Shown: positions 30,122 to 38,833, numbered from the stretch's first letter. The stretch: DNA of 54,221 nucleotides from an uncultured Collinsella sp. (GCA_902470345.1 CABRGB010000006.1:1-54221); one strand, 5' to 3'. Notes: a model not told the origin generated them from the letters alone. A program made the numbers and translations.

Positions 30122-30812
30122 CGAGCAGATGACTGCTGCCGAGGGCCTGGGCTTTGTGCCCTATAACCGTCCGACCGGCACTGATACCGCCGAGCCGCTC
30201 AAGATCGGCGTGCTCATCAGCGGGTCGGGTACCAACTTGCAGGCGTTGATCGATTTGATCGCCGCCGGCAAGCTCAACGCCTCGATTGAGCTTGTGGTGT
30301 CGAGCCGTCCTTCGGCTAAGGGTTTGCAGCGCGCTGAGCGCGCGGGCATCCAGACGCTCACACTGTCCAAGGATGTCTATGCCGATCCCATCGCGGCTGA
30401 CGAGATCATTGCGCATGAGCTGCTCGAGCGCGGCTGCGAGTATGTGGTCATGGCCGGCTACATGCGCATGGTGCATACGCCGCTGCTGGCGGCGTTCCCC
30501 AATCGCGTGGTCAACCTGCATCCGGCACTGCTGCCGAGCTTTACCGGCGCGCATGCGATTGACGATGCGTTTGCTCGCGGCGTCAAGGTGACCGGCGTGA
30601 CCGTGCACTTTGCCAACGAGATTTACGACAACGGCCCCATCATCGCCCAGCGTGCGCTGGCTGTTGAGGAGGGCTGGGACGTCGACACGCTTGAGGAGCA
30701 CATCCACGCGATCGAGCATGTGCTGTATCCCGAGGTCGTGCAGATGCTCGCCGACGGTCGCGTTCACGTGCTGGAGAGCGGCAAGGTCGCAATTGATGCG
30801 CCTCGCGGCTAG
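30111..30812 (+). CDS. purN: Phosphoribosylglycinamide formyltransferase
   Basis: The 233-residue enzyme transfers formyl from 10-formyl-THF to GAR. The nucleotide-binding IGVLISGSGTNLQALI strand, the catalytic NLHPALLPSF motif and the final ANEIYDNGPI region are intact. An N-terminal extension of about 30 residues precedes the fold, because the start lies inside purM (ATG at 30111, overlap 11 nt). The order purM-purN is typical. A terminator follows at 30843. Confidence 0.96.
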   Translation: MSANEQMTAAEGLGFVPYNRPTGTDTAEPLKIGVLISGSGTNLQALIDLIAAGKLNASIELVVSSRPSAKGLQRAERAGIQTLTLSKDVYADPIAADEIIAHELLERGCEYVVMAGYMRMVHTPLLAAFPNRVVNLHPALLPSFTGAHAIDDAFARGVKVTGVTVHFANEIYDNGPIIAQRALAVEEGWDVDTLEEHIHAIEHVLYPEVVQMLADGRVHVLESGKVAIDAPRG

Positions 30813-30842
30813 TGGCGCACAGTACAATTTAGCCGAGTAGTC

Positions 30843-30887
30843 AGGGTGGTCATTGGCGCCAAGGCGCAAGTGGCCATCCTTTGTTTT
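30843..30887 (+). terminator. purMN terminator
   Basis: A 17-position stem with one mismatch and a few G-U pairs (30843-30859 with 30864-30880) closes a CAAG loop and is followed by TTGTTTT. Confidence 0.75.
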
Positions 30888-30889
30888 AG

Positions 30890-30946
30890 GTAGTCATCGG
30901 GGACGGTCTTTAACGACTAGTCATTCAAGAACGTCGCAGGTGACTA
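30890..30946. repeat. Intergenic repeat remnant with GGGGACGG core
   Basis: TAGTCATCGGGGACGG is followed by further TAGTC and GACTAG words in both orientations. It resembles a degenerate copy of the GTCCC-core palindromes. Confidence 0.4.
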
Positions 30947-30964
30947 GGTGAGAGAGGTGAGCGC

Positions 30965-31429
30965 ATGGCGGATAACGAAGCGCTGTTTACGCCTGAGCTG
31001 GTGTTTTTTGATTGGGAGTGTGCGACGCCGGGCGAGGTGTTTGCGCGGCTCGAGGGCGAGCTTGCCCCGCGCGGCTACATTGCCGAGGGTTGGCTCAACG
31101 CCGTCCGCACGCGCGAGGACGCCTATCCCACGGGTCTCGCCATGCCGGCGGCAAACATCGCCATTCCGCATACCGATCCGGGATTTGTGGCCAAGCCCTA
31201 TATCGCGGTGGTAAAGCCCGTCACACCTGTGACGTTCAACGCGATGGCGGGCATGGGCGCCCCGGTGCCGGCGCAGATCATCATCAACCTGGGCATCGCC
31301 GAGCCGGGCGGTCAGGTCGAGGCACTTCAGGCACTCATGAATATCTTTATGGACACCGACGCTGCGGCCGATGTGCTCGGCCAGACCACGTGCCAAGGCA
31401 TGGTCGACGCCATCCGTCGCCACTTCTAA
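30965..31429 (+). CDS. PTS EIIA component, galactitol/fructose type
   Basis: The 154-residue cytoplasmic protein matches the EIIA-2 fold. The phosphorylatable histidine lies in NIAIPHTDP after the YPTGLAMPA strand. Such domains take phosphate from HPr and pass it to a sugar-specific EIIB. No EIIB or EIIC gene is near, so it either serves a transporter encoded elsewhere or acts as a regulator. It stands alone between the purMN unit and a repeat-rich spacer. GAGAGGTG lies upstream of the start. Confidence 0.85.
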   Translation: MADNEALFTPELVFFDWECATPGEVFARLEGELAPRGYIAEGWLNAVRTREDAYPTGLAMPAANIAIPHTDPGFVAKPYIAVVKPVTPVTFNAMAGMGAPVPAQIIINLGIAEPGGQVEALQALMNIFMDTDAAADVLGQTTCQGMVDAIRRHF

Positions 31430-31440
31430 GGTGGAACTAA

Positions 31441-31560
31441 GCCGGCACTTGGGGACTGTCCCTAACTGCCGGCAGAAAAGGAACGTCCCTAACTGCCAAC
31501 TGCCAGACTTGTCCCCTTTGCACCAAAATGGTGCAGATTAACCTGTCCCCCATGCACCAG
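31441..31560. repeat. Tandem hairpins with GTCCC cores before the foldase gene
   Basis: GCCGGCA (31441-31447) pairs with TGCCGGC (31467-31473) around a loop containing GGGGACTGTCCC. Then TGCACC-5-GGTGCA (31519-31535) lies between two more GTCCCC words. The phrase TCCCTAACTGCC occurs twice. The region has no coding potential. Confidence 0.7.
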
Positions 31561-31626
31561 GTGTGCCGCGGGGGCTGCGTTGTGACACAATGGCGTTTGT
31601 TCGATTCGTGATGCGAAAGGCCAAAC

Positions 31627-32850
31627 ATGGCAAACAAGAAAAAGAACCCCGAGGCCGCGCCGACGCCCGAGCAGCGGTCCCGCGCCGCCTCCAGCTCTCG
31701 TAAGAAGCAGCGCAAGACCTATGTGTCCAAGACCGTCAAGATTGTCCTGGTGGTCATCGGCGTGCTGGCGATGCTGCTTTCCGTCTCGGCCATGGCGTGC
31801 TCCGGCCTGATGTCGCAGACCGAAAGTGCCAGCTCGGGCTATAAGCTTACTGGTGGCGTGGCTGCTACCATCAACGGCACCAACCTCACCGAGGACACCG
31901 CGACCAAGCAGATCATGAGCATGCGCACGTCCTACGGCTACACCAAGGACAAGGACTGGGCACAGTACCTGGTCGACAACGACCTCACACCCAAGAAGTA
32001 CCGCAAGCAGCTCATCGACTCCTACGCGCAGCAGATTCTGCTTCAGCAGGCGCAGAAGGACAACGGCGTGACGGTGTCGGACAAGGAGGTCGAGAAGGCT
32101 TGGAAGGACGCGTGCAAGAGCGCGGGCGGCGCCAAGACCTTTAAGAAGACGCTTAAGACCTACGGCTACACCGAGGACACCTACAAGGATTCGCTCAAGG
32201 AGAGCCTGGCGCAGCAGAAGCTCAAGGATGCCGTGGCACCCACCAGCAAGCCCAAGGACAGCGAGATTGTCGATTACATCAATGAGAACCTGTCCAACTG
32301 CAACGATGCCCGTCGTTCGTCGAATATCCTGATCAAGGTCGATTCCGACGCATCCGACGAGGACAAGGCTGCCGCCAAGGCCAAGGCGCAGGAGTGCCTG
32401 GACAAGATCAACTCCGGCGAGCTGAGCTTTGAGGATGCCGTTGAGCAGTACTCCGAGGACACCGGCTCCAAGGAGAAGAAGGGCGATGTGGGCTGGGACA
32501 AGCTCACCACCTTCGTCGACAGCTACCAGGCGGCGCTCGAGGGACTCAACAAGGGCGATGTGAGCGGCGTCGTCGAGTCGACCTATGGTTATCACATCAT
32601 CAAGTGCACCGACTACTTCCATGTCGATAATCAGGTCGATGACATTAAGCAGGTGCCCAAGGACATCAAGAAGTATGTCTCCAACGTGGTGAAGACGCAG
32701 GCGGCAAGCACCGCGTACAGCGAGTGGCTGGAGCAGTACAAGAAGGACGCCGACATCACCGTTAACCCCATGCCCAAGGACGTGCCGTACAACGTCAGCC
32801 TGAAGGGCGTCACCAAGAGTTCGACCGACGATTCGTCGACGACTAAGTAA
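31627..32850 (+). CDS. PrsA-like peptidyl-prolyl isomerase (parvulin foldase)
   Basis: The 407-residue protein has a basic cytoplasmic N-terminus, a hydrophobic signal-anchor (about 36-58) and a SurA-like N-domain (about 75-210). A parvulin domain follows (about 228-326), running from RRSSNILIKV to YGYHIIKCTD. It probably folds secreted proteins at the outer membrane face. A cysteine at residue 58 (SAMAC) is only a poor lipobox, so a transmembrane anchor is as likely as lipidation. The C-terminal tail is Ser/Thr-rich. The ATG at 31627 is preceded by GAAAGG. Confidence 0.88.
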   Translation: MANKKKNPEAAPTPEQRSRAASSSRKKQRKTYVSKTVKIVLVVIGVLAMLLSVSAMACSGLMSQTESASSGYKLTGGVAATINGTNLTEDTATKQIMSMRTSYGYTKDKDWAQYLVDNDLTPKKYRKQLIDSYAQQILLQQAQKDNGVTVSDKEVEKAWKDACKSAGGAKTFKKTLKTYGYTEDTYKDSLKESLAQQKLKDAVAPTSKPKDSEIVDYINENLSNCNDARRSSNILIKVDSDASDEDKAAAKAKAQECLDKINSGELSFEDAVEQYSEDTGSKEKKGDVGWDKLTTFVDSYQAALEGLNKGDVSGVVESTYGYHIIKCTDYFHVDNQVDDIKQVPKDIKKYVSNVVKTQAASTAYSEWLEQYKKDADITVNPMPKDVPYNVSLKGVTKSSTDDSSTTK

Positions 32851-32904
32851 TCATGGGGCGGCGCTCGTGTGAGTGCCGCCCGCACTATTGAGGAGGATTT
32901 GCAG

Positions 32905-33348
32905 ATGACCAACGAAGAGCTGCAGAAGGAAATGATTGCGGCCATGAAGGCCAAGGACAAGGTTCGCCTGTCTATCATTCGCCAGGTTAAGGCCGAGGTG
33001 AAGAATATCGAGGTCAACGAGCGTCGCGATGTGACCGAGGAAGACGTCAACAGCATGATCAAACGTCTGATTAAGCAGACGAGCGAGACGTTGGAGATGT
33101 CCATCAAGGCCGGCACCGACCAAGAGCGTACCGACAACCTGACCGAGCAGGTCAAGATTCTGGAGAGCTTGCTGCCCGCACAGGTTTCGGGCGAGGAGCT
33201 CGAGGCCCTGATCGAGCAGGTTATCGCCGAGCTGGGCGCCACGTCCAAGAAGCAGATGGGCCAGGTTATGGGCGCACTCGGCAAGGCCACTGGCGGTAAC
33301 TTCGATAAGCCGGCAGCAGCAAAGATCGTCGGCGCAAAATTGGCGTAA
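32905..33348 (+). CDS. GatB/YqeY domain protein
   Basis: The 147-residue helical protein matches the YqeY family, related to the C-terminal tRNA-recognition domain of GatB. Its opening (ELQKEMIAAMKAKDKVRLS) and the closing GQVMGALGKATGGNFD phrase are diagnostic. The family is often suggested to affect tRNA-dependent amidation, but a role is not established. The start at 32905 has GAGGAGG upstream; an in-frame ATG at 32869 is rejected. It follows the foldase gene after 54 bp and ends at a terminator. Confidence 0.9.
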   Translation: MTNEELQKEMIAAMKAKDKVRLSIIRQVKAEVKNIEVNERRDVTEEDVNSMIKRLIKQTSETLEMSIKAGTDQERTDNLTEQVKILESLLPAQVSGEELEALIEQVIAELGATSKKQMGQVMGALGKATGGNFDKPAAAKIVGAKLA

Positions 33349-33376
33349 GCGCCGGCCGACACATAGCCGATGCTGA

Positions 33377-33408
33377 GGGGCGTGACCATTGCGGTCGCGC
33401 CCCTTTTT
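33377..33408 (+). terminator. Terminator after the YqeY gene
   Basis: GGGGCGTGACC pairs with GGTCGCGCCCC (one G-U) around ATTGC and is followed by five Ts. Confidence 0.85.
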
Positions 33409-33420
33409 GCTGGGCTGGGT

Positions 33421-33487
33421 ACTCATTGGGGACAGGCTTAAATGAGTGCCAATGAGCGGGTACTCATTTAAGCCTGTCCCCAATGAG
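33421..33487. repeat. Perfect 27-bp inverted repeat with GGGGACAGG core
   Basis: Arms 33421-33447 and 33461-33487 are exact inverted copies starting ACTCATTGGGGACAGG. The arm ends in AATGAGT, so each arm is itself flanked by short inverted ACTCAT/ATGAGT words. It sits between a terminator and the next promoter. Confidence 0.93.
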
Positions 33488-33593
33488 TGGGTTAAAGGTT
33501 GCGGGTTCTTTACGGGAATGTAGTGTGGACTGCGGAAACGTGGTTCTTTCCGTACAATAGTGCAACTCGTGTAAACGCAGGGAAGGGACATTC

Positions 33594-34325
33594 ATGGCAG
33601 ACATGATCGAGATCAAGCATCTCAACAAGTACTTTGGCGACCTGCATGTGCTCAAAGATATCAATCTCACCGTCAAGCGCGGCGAGAAGCTCGTAATGAT
33701 CGGGCCTTCCGGTTCGGGTAAGTCAACGCTCATCCGTTGCGTCGATTATCTGGAGGAGCCCACGTCGGGCGAGGTCGTCATCGACGGTACGCCGCTCACC
33801 AAAAAGAATCACCTGGAGATGGCTCGCAAGTACAGCTCCATGGTGTTTCAGCAGTTCAACCTGTATCCTAACATGACGGTGCTGGGTAATCTGACGCTCG
33901 CACCCATCAAGTTGCAAAAGAAGAGCAAGGAGGAGGCGACCGAGATCGCCATCGCCGCGCTCAAGCGCGTCGGGATGGCGCATAAGGCCGGCGAGTGCCC
34001 GCAGAATCTCTCGGGTGGTCAGCAGCAGCGCATCGCCATCGCCCGCGCCCTGTGCACCAAGCAGCCCATCATCCTGTTTGACGAGCCGACCTCGGCGCTC
34101 GACCCCGAGATGGTCCAGGAGGTTCTGGACGTTATGATTGAGCTCGCGCAGGAGGACATCACCATGATCTGCGTGACGCACGAGATGGGCTTTGCGCGCC
34201 AGGTGGCCGACCGCGTCATCTTTATGGAGGACGGCCGCATTCTGGAGGAGGGCACGCCCGAGCACTTCTTCGATAACCCCGAGAACCCGCGCTGCCGCGA
34301 GTTTCTGTCCAAGATTTTGCACTAG
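33594..34325 (+). CDS. Polar amino acid ABC transporter ATPase
   Basis: The 243-residue ATPase has Walker A GPSGSGKST, signature LSGGQQQR and Walker B ILFDEPTSALDPE, all intact. It belongs to the GlnQ/GltL-type amino acid importer class. It is the first gene of a four-gene unit (ATPase, binding protein, two permeases). GGAAGGGA precedes the ATG at 33594. A good -10 (TACAAT at 33553) lies 35 bp upstream without a clear -35. Substrate specificity is not readable from the ATPase. Confidence 0.94.
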   Translation: MADMIEIKHLNKYFGDLHVLKDINLTVKRGEKLVMIGPSGSGKSTLIRCVDYLEEPTSGEVVIDGTPLTKKNHLEMARKYSSMVFQQFNLYPNMTVLGNLTLAPIKLQKKSKEEATEIAIAALKRVGMAHKAGECPQNLSGGQQQRIAIARALCTKQPIILFDEPTSALDPEMVQEVLDVMIELAQEDITMICVTHEMGFARQVADRVIFMEDGRILEEGTPEHFFDNPENPRCREFLSKILH

Positions 34326-34333
34326 GCGCGGTG

Positions 34334-35209
34334 ATGGACATGACGGATATGACGAGGGCGGCCGTGTCGCGCCGTCACTTTTTGCAGCTGGCGGGCGCCG
34401 GTATGCTTGCGCTGACGGGGACCGCGCTTACCGGTTGCGGCACCTCCACCAGCGGCGAGGACTCCGACAAGGGGTCCAAGCTTGCGGCCATCAAGTCGCG
34501 TGGCCATCTGAATGCCGGCGTTAAGAAGGATGTTCCCGGCTATGGCTATTACGACACCGCCAAGGGCCGCTTTGAGGGTATGGAAGTCGATTTGTGCTAC
34601 CAGATCGCCGCTGCCGTCTTTGGCGTGAGCTACAAGGAGGCCCGCGCCCAGGAGCTTGTCGAGTTTACCGACGTAACGCCCAAGACGCGCGGCCCGCTGA
34701 TCGATAACGGGCAACTCGACGTGGTCGCGGCGACCTACACTATCACCGACGAGCGCAAGAAGAGCTGGGATTTCTCGACGCCGTACCGCACCGACTACGT
34801 GGGACTCATGGTCAAGAAGCGTTCGGGTTTTACCTCGATTGAGGACCTGGACGGCAAGATCATCGGCGTGAGCCAGGGTGCTACCACGCAGGGCCTGATC
34901 GAGCAGATGATCAAGGACAACGGCTTTAGCTGCAAGCCCGAGTTTAGGGCCTTTAGCGGCTACCCCATCATCAAGAGTTCGCTCGACGCCGGCAATATCG
35001 ACGTCTTTGCCATGGACCGCTCCACGCTGGCCGGTTACATGAACGAGACCGTTGAGCTGCTGCAGCCCGAGGTCAAGTTTGGCGAGCAGGGCTACGGCGT
35101 GGCGACCAAGAAGGGCTGCGACCTTTCGGCCGTGGTCGATCAGGTGATTTGCGATCGCCTGGCCGACGGCTGGCTCGACCAAGAGGTCAAGACCTGGGGT
35201 CTTGTATAG
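34334..35209 (+). CDS. Amino acid ABC transporter substrate-binding lipoprotein
   Basis: The 291-residue protein is a type II periplasmic-binding fold (SBP family 3). Its N-terminus carries a twin-arginine motif SRRHFL (S12-R13-R14) and a lipobox LTGC with the acylated cysteine at about residue 35. It is therefore probably exported folded by Tat and anchored as a lipoprotein. The core holds typical family 3 phrases (GRFEGMEVDLCYQIA, DEGRK-like TDERKKSWDFS). The GTG/ATG at 34331/34334 has only a weak site, suggesting coupling to the ATPase gene 8 bp upstream. Glutamate, glutamine or aspartate are plausible ligands. Confidence 0.9.
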   Translation: MDMTDMTRAAVSRRHFLQLAGAGMLALTGTALTGCGTSTSGEDSDKGSKLAAIKSRGHLNAGVKKDVPGYGYYDTAKGRFEGMEVDLCYQIAAAVFGVSYKEARAQELVEFTDVTPKTRGPLIDNGQLDVVAATYTITDERKKSWDFSTPYRTDYVGLMVKKRSGFTSIEDLDGKIIGVSQGATTQGLIEQMIKDNGFSCKPEFRAFSGYPIIKSSLDAGNIDVFAMDRSTLAGYMNETVELLQPEVKFGEQGYGVATKKGCDLSAVVDQVICDRLADGWLDQEVKTWGLV

Positions 35210-35234
35210 GCGCATCGTCCAAGGAAGGAATCAA

Positions 35235-35981
35235 ATGCTCGAAGGATTATTTGACGCCGACCGTTGGTCGACGACATTTCAAAACATGGGGCCCTTCTGG
35301 GAGGGCTTTGGCGTGACGCTACAGGTGGTCGTTGCCGGTCTGCTGCTGTCGCTGGTGCTGGGCACGCTACTGGGTGTGTTCTCTACCACTCGCTCGCGCG
35401 TGTTGCGCGCCATAAGCCGCGTGTACGTGGAGTTTTACCAGAATACCCCGTTGCCCGTGCAGGTGCTCTTTATGTACATGGCCGGTCCGCAGTTTTTGCA
35501 GGCCATAACCGGTGCCGACCAGCCGGTGCGCATCGCGCCGTTCGTGCTGGGCTTCTTGGGCGTGGGTCTGTATCACGCGGCCTACATCTCGGAGGTCATC
35601 CGCACCGGTATCGAGGCGGTTCCGCGCGGTCAGATGGAGGCGGCCCAGAGCCAGGGCTTCACCCGTGCGCAGGCGTACTGGTACATCGTGCTGCCCCAGA
35701 CATTCAAGATTATTCTGCCGCCGCTGTGTAATCAGGCGCTCAACCTGGTCAAGAACACGTCGGTGCTGGCGCTCGTGGCCGGCGGCGACCTTATGTACCG
35801 TTCCGACAACTTTGTAAGTCTGTACGGCTACCTGCAGGGATACATCGTCTGCTGCCTTATGTACTTCATCATCTGCTTTCCGCTCGCCATGCTGGTGCAG
35901 TGGCTCGAGCGCCGCTCCAAGGAGCGTCCGCGCGGCGTGAGCCTGGCCGAGCTGGGGCTCGACAACGTAGAGGAGGCCTAG
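35235..35981 (+). CDS. Amino acid ABC transporter permease 1
   Basis: The 248-residue inner membrane protein has the HisM/GltK-type permease domain. It includes the EAA-like coupling loop RTGIEAVPRGQMEAAQSQG that docks on the ATPase. AAGGAA precedes the ATG at 35235; an upstream TTG frame is not credible. It pairs with the next gene to form the heterodimeric channel, 3 bp away. Confidence 0.93.
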   Translation: MLEGLFDADRWSTTFQNMGPFWEGFGVTLQVVVAGLLLSLVLGTLLGVFSTTRSRVLRAISRVYVEFYQNTPLPVQVLFMYMAGPQFLQAITGADQPVRIAPFVLGFLGVGLYHAAYISEVIRTGIEAVPRGQMEAAQSQGFTRAQAYWYIVLPQTFKIILPPLCNQALNLVKNTSVLALVAGGDLMYRSDNFVSLYGYLQGYIVCCLMYFIICFPLAMLVQWLERRSKERPRGVSLAELGLDNVEEA

Positions 35982-35984
35982 CGC

Positions 35985-36623
35985 ATGGAAATCTTCAACG
36001 CGACCAACCTGCTCTACATTTGGGGCGGCTTTGTTAAGACGATCGAGATCTCGGCGCTGTCGATCTTTTTCTCGCTCATCTTTGGCACGGTGCTGGCGCT
36101 CGTTAAAAGCTATGCGCCCCGCCCGTTCCGTATTTTGGTGAGCGCCTATATCGAGCTGTTCCGTTGCACGCCGAACCTGCTGTGGATCCTGTTTATCTAC
36201 TTTACGGTGCAGGGTTTGGACATTGTGATTTCGACCATCGCCTTTACGCTGTTTACCAGCGCTGTTATGGCCGAGATTGTGCGCGGCGGCCTCAACTCGA
36301 TTCCGCGCGGCCAGTTTGAGGCGGCGCAGAGCCAGGGCTTTGGCTTCTTTGCCACCATGCGCTACATCATTCTGCCTCAGACGTTTAAGACGATCATCCC
36401 AGCGCTGTTTAGCCAGTGCACGACCGTCATTAAGGACAGCTCGTATCTTTCGGGTATTAACGTGGCCGAGCTCATGTACACGGCAAACGTCGTGATGGCC
36501 CACGCGATCGACCTGTCGCAGGTGCTTATGCTCTACGGCCTGGTGTTTGCGATGTACTTTGTGCTCAACTTTGGTATCTCGCTGCTGGTGAGGGCGTATC
36601 AGAGGCGAATGGTGGCAGCGTAG
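35985..36623 (+). CDS. Amino acid ABC transporter permease 2
   Basis: The 212-residue permease is a homologue of the preceding one. Its coupling loop reads GGLNSIPRGQFEAAQSQG. AGGAGG lies within the end of the preceding gene. The pair, the ATPase and the binding protein make a complete polar amino acid importer. The hairpin that follows may end the transcript. Confidence 0.93.
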   Translation: MEIFNATNLLYIWGGFVKTIEISALSIFFSLIFGTVLALVKSYAPRPFRILVSAYIELFRCTPNLLWILFIYFTVQGLDIVISTIAFTLFTSAVMAEIVRGGLNSIPRGQFEAAQSQGFGFFATMRYIILPQTFKTIIPALFSQCTTVIKDSSYLSGINVAELMYTANVVMAHAIDLSQVLMLYGLVFAMYFVLNFGISLLVRAYQRRMVAA

Positions 36624-36625
36624 AA

Positions 36626-36655
36626 TGTGGCAAAGGGACAGCCCCTTTGTCACAT
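36626..36655. repeat. Short hairpin with GGGACAGCCCC core
   Basis: TGTGGCAAAGG pairs with CCTTTGTCACA with one G-U pair, around GGACAGCC. It shares the GGGACA word of the larger palindromes and lies between the permease and the kinase-like gene. Confidence 0.5.
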
Positions 36656-36671
36656 AGAGAAAGGAATCGCG

Positions 36672-37295
36672 ATGAGCGATCTGGAGAACAAGAAGAATCC
36701 TGTGGTCATTACCATCGCGCGCGACTTTGGCGCCGAGGGCCACGAGATTGGTCGCATGCTTGCCGACGAGTTGGGGATTCCGCTGTACGATAACGAGCTG
36801 CTGGTGCGTGCGTCGCTGCGCGCGGGCGAGTCGCTCGACAAGATGGCCGCCTATGACGAACGTCTGGCCGTGGAGAACATGGCGTTTCTGCCCGACCGTT
36901 ACGATGCGCGTTCGTACTCGGATAAGTTGTTCCAAAAGATGAGCCAAGTGATTTTGGATCTGGGCGAGACCGAGAGCTGCATTATCGAAGGCCGCCTGTC
37001 CGATTACCTGTTGCGTAACAACCCCAACCACATTGCCGTGTTGGTGACCGCACCCTTTGAGGACCGCGTCGAGATTGTGCGCAAAAAGCGCGGCCTCAAC
37101 AAAAAGAAGGGCGCCAAGCTGGTCAAGCAGCAGCAGAAGGCGCGCGAGGCGTTCTACAAGCGCTACAGCGCCGGAAAGTGGAAGATGACGAGCGGCAAGG
37201 ATATCGTTGTCAACCGCGCCAAGTTGGGACGCGAAGGCTGTAAAGACGTCATCGCCGCTGCCTACCGCTACAAAGCGGCGCAGCTCGAAGGCTAG
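36672..37295 (+). CDS. Cytidylate kinase-like family protein
   Basis: The 207-residue protein has a P-loop-like opening ITIARDFGAEGHEIG, then LADELGIPLYDNELL, typical of the cytidylate-kinase-like family in anaerobes. A canonical GxxGxGK(S/T) Walker A is absent; the GAEGHE loop stands in its place, as in related members. A basic stretch (KKRGLNKKKGAKLVKQQQK) may bind the substrate phosphates. The true substrate is unknown. AAAGGAA lies 6 nt before the ATG at 36672. Confidence 0.82.
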   Translation: MSDLENKKNPVVITIARDFGAEGHEIGRMLADELGIPLYDNELLVRASLRAGESLDKMAAYDERLAVENMAFLPDRYDARSYSDKLFQKMSQVILDLGETESCIIEGRLSDYLLRNNPNHIAVLVTAPFEDRVEIVRKKRGLNKKKGAKLVKQQQKAREAFYKRYSAGKWKMTSGKDIVVNRAKLGREGCKDVIAAAYRYKAAQLEG

Positions 37296-37302
37296 CCGAT
37301 TA

Positions 37303-37340
37303 AAAACCACCACAAGGGGACATGCACCTTTGTGGCGTTT
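37303..37340. repeat. Repeat with CCACCACAAGGGGACA wording
   Basis: CCACAAGGGGACATGCACCT is followed by TTGTGG, giving a short stem with a GGGGACA core. It is related to 4066-4098 and to the other GGGACA palindromes. Confidence 0.5.
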
Positions 37341-37359
37341 CGGGCGGCCGGTATAGAAA

Positions 37360-37395
37360 AAAGTCCCCGTCGGGCGTGTGCTCGACGGGGACTTT
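37360..37395. terminator. Bidirectional terminator between convergent genes
   Basis: AAAGTCCCCGTCG pairs perfectly over 13 bp with its complement around a 10-nt loop. A and T runs flank it on both sides. Confidence 0.88.
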
Positions 37396-37423
37396 GCCGT
37401 TTAGCGGCTAGCGCTGCGGGTGA

Positions 37424-38833
37424 TTACTCGCCCAGCAGGCTCTTGGTGATGGAGGCAGCGGCCTTCTTGCCGGCGCCCATCGCCAGAATGACCGTAGCGG
37501 CACCGGTGACGATGTCGCCGCCGGCCCAGATGCGGGGATCGGTGGTCTGGCCGGTCTCCTCGTCGGCGACGATGTAGCCCCACTTGTTGAGCTCCATCTT
37601 GCCGCCGATCTTCTTTGCGAAGGGGTTGGCGTTGGTACCGATAGCCGAGATCGCGACGTCGCAGGGGATCTCCTCGATGGCGCCCTCGATGGGCACCGGG
37701 CGACGGCGGCCGGACTCGTCGGGCTCGCCGAGCTCCATCTTCTGGACCTTGACGGCGCACACGGAGCCGTCCTCGCCGGCGACAAACTCGAGCGGGGAGA
37801 CGAGCGGCAGAACCTCGACGCCCTCGGCCTTAGCATGGTGCAGCTCGGCGCGACGGCAGGGCATCTCGTCCTCGGTACGACGGTAGGCGATGATGGCGTG
37901 CTCGGCGCCCAGGCGCTTGGCGGTACGGACGGCGTCCATAGCCACGTTGCCGCCACCAAAGACGACGACGTTCTTGCCGTGCTTGGTGGGGGTGTCGTAC
38001 TCGGGGAACTTGTTGGCCTTCATCAGGTTCACGCGGGTGAGGTACTCGTTGGCGAAGAAGACGTTGGGCAGGTTCTCGCCGGGGACGTTGAGGAACTTGG
38101 GCAGGCCAGCGCCGGTCGCCACGTAGATGGCGTCGAAGCCCTGCTCGAACAGCTCCTCGGCCGTGGCCATGTTGCCCACGACGGAGTTGTACTCAAACTT
38201 GACGCCCATGTCCTCCAGGCCGTCAATCTCGCGCTTGACGACTGCCTTGGGCAGACGGAACTCGGGGATGCCGTAGACCAGCACGCCGCCGCCGGTGAAG
38301 AAGGCCTCAAAGACGGTGACGTCAAAACCGTTACGGGCGAGCTCGCCGGCGCAGGTGATGCCGGACGGGCCGGAGCCGACGACGGCGACCTTCTTGCCGT
38401 TCTTGGGGGCCATCTTGGGCGTGGAGGCGAGCTCGGGGCGGTCACCCAGGAAGCGCTCGAGCTGGCCGATGGCCACGGGCTCGGACTTCTTGCCACGGAT
38501 GCACTTGCCCTCGCACTGGTTCTCCTGCGGGCAGACACGGCCGCAGATGGCGGGAAGCATGGAGTCCTCGCGGATGGTATCGAGGGCGCCGCCGAAGTCC
38601 TTCTCGCGGATCTGCTCGATAAAGCGGGGGATGTTGATGTTGACGGGGCAGCCCTCGACACAGAACGGCTTCTTGCAGTTGAGGCAGCGCTCGGCCTCGG
38701 CCAGCGCCATCTCCTCGGTGAAGCCCTTGTCGACGGGGCGGAAGTCGCAGGCGCGCTCGGCAGCCGGCTCCTCGTTATCGGGGGTGCGGGGCGACTTCAT
38801 ATCGGCAACGAAACGACCGTTAACTAGTGGCAT
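37424..38833 (-). CDS. gltA: NADPH-dependent glutamate synthase small-subunit-like flavoprotein (NfnB type)
   Basis: The 469-residue flavoprotein has an N-terminal ferredoxin-like domain with two cysteine clusters (ERCLNCKKPFC with GCP, and CGRVCPQENQCEGKC) for two [4Fe-4S] centres. FAD- (VGSGPSGITCAGELAR) and NADPH- (VFGGGNVAMDA) binding domains follow. Many databases call this GltA or GltD. In anaerobes the pair with an adjacent FAD/NAD subunit is the electron-bifurcating transhydrogenase NfnAB. That enzyme couples NADH, NADPH and ferredoxin. The 10-nt overlap with the upstream partner and absence of a glutamate synthase large subunit in the window favour the Nfn reading. Confidence 0.9.
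   Translation of the reverse strand: MPLVNGRFVADMKSPRTPDNEEPAAERACDFRPVDKGFTEEMALAEAERCLNCKKPFCVEGCPVNINIPRFIEQIREKDFGGALDTIREDSMLPAICGRVCPQENQCEGKCIRGKKSEPVAIGQLERFLGDRPELASTPKMAPKNGKKVAVVGSGPSGITCAGELARNGFDVTVFEAFFTGGGVLVYGIPEFRLPKAVVKREIDGLEDMGVKFEYNSVVGNMATAEELFEQGFDAIYVATGAGLPKFLNVPGENLPNVFFANEYLTRVNLMKANKFPEYDTPTKHGKNVVVFGGGNVAMDAVRTAKRLGAEHAIIAYRRTEDEMPCRRAELHHAKAEGVEVLPLVSPLEFVAGEDGSVCAVKVQKMELGEPDESGRRRPVPIEGAIEEIPCDVAISAIGTNANPFAKKIGGKMELNKWGYIVADEETGQTTDPRIWAGGDIVTGAATVILAMGAGKKAAASITKSLLGE

Noticed and set aside
35367..37313. 648-codon minus-strand frame opposite the permeases and the kinase-like gene
   Set aside because: Antisense shadow; both permeases and the kinase have strong family motifs on the plus strand.
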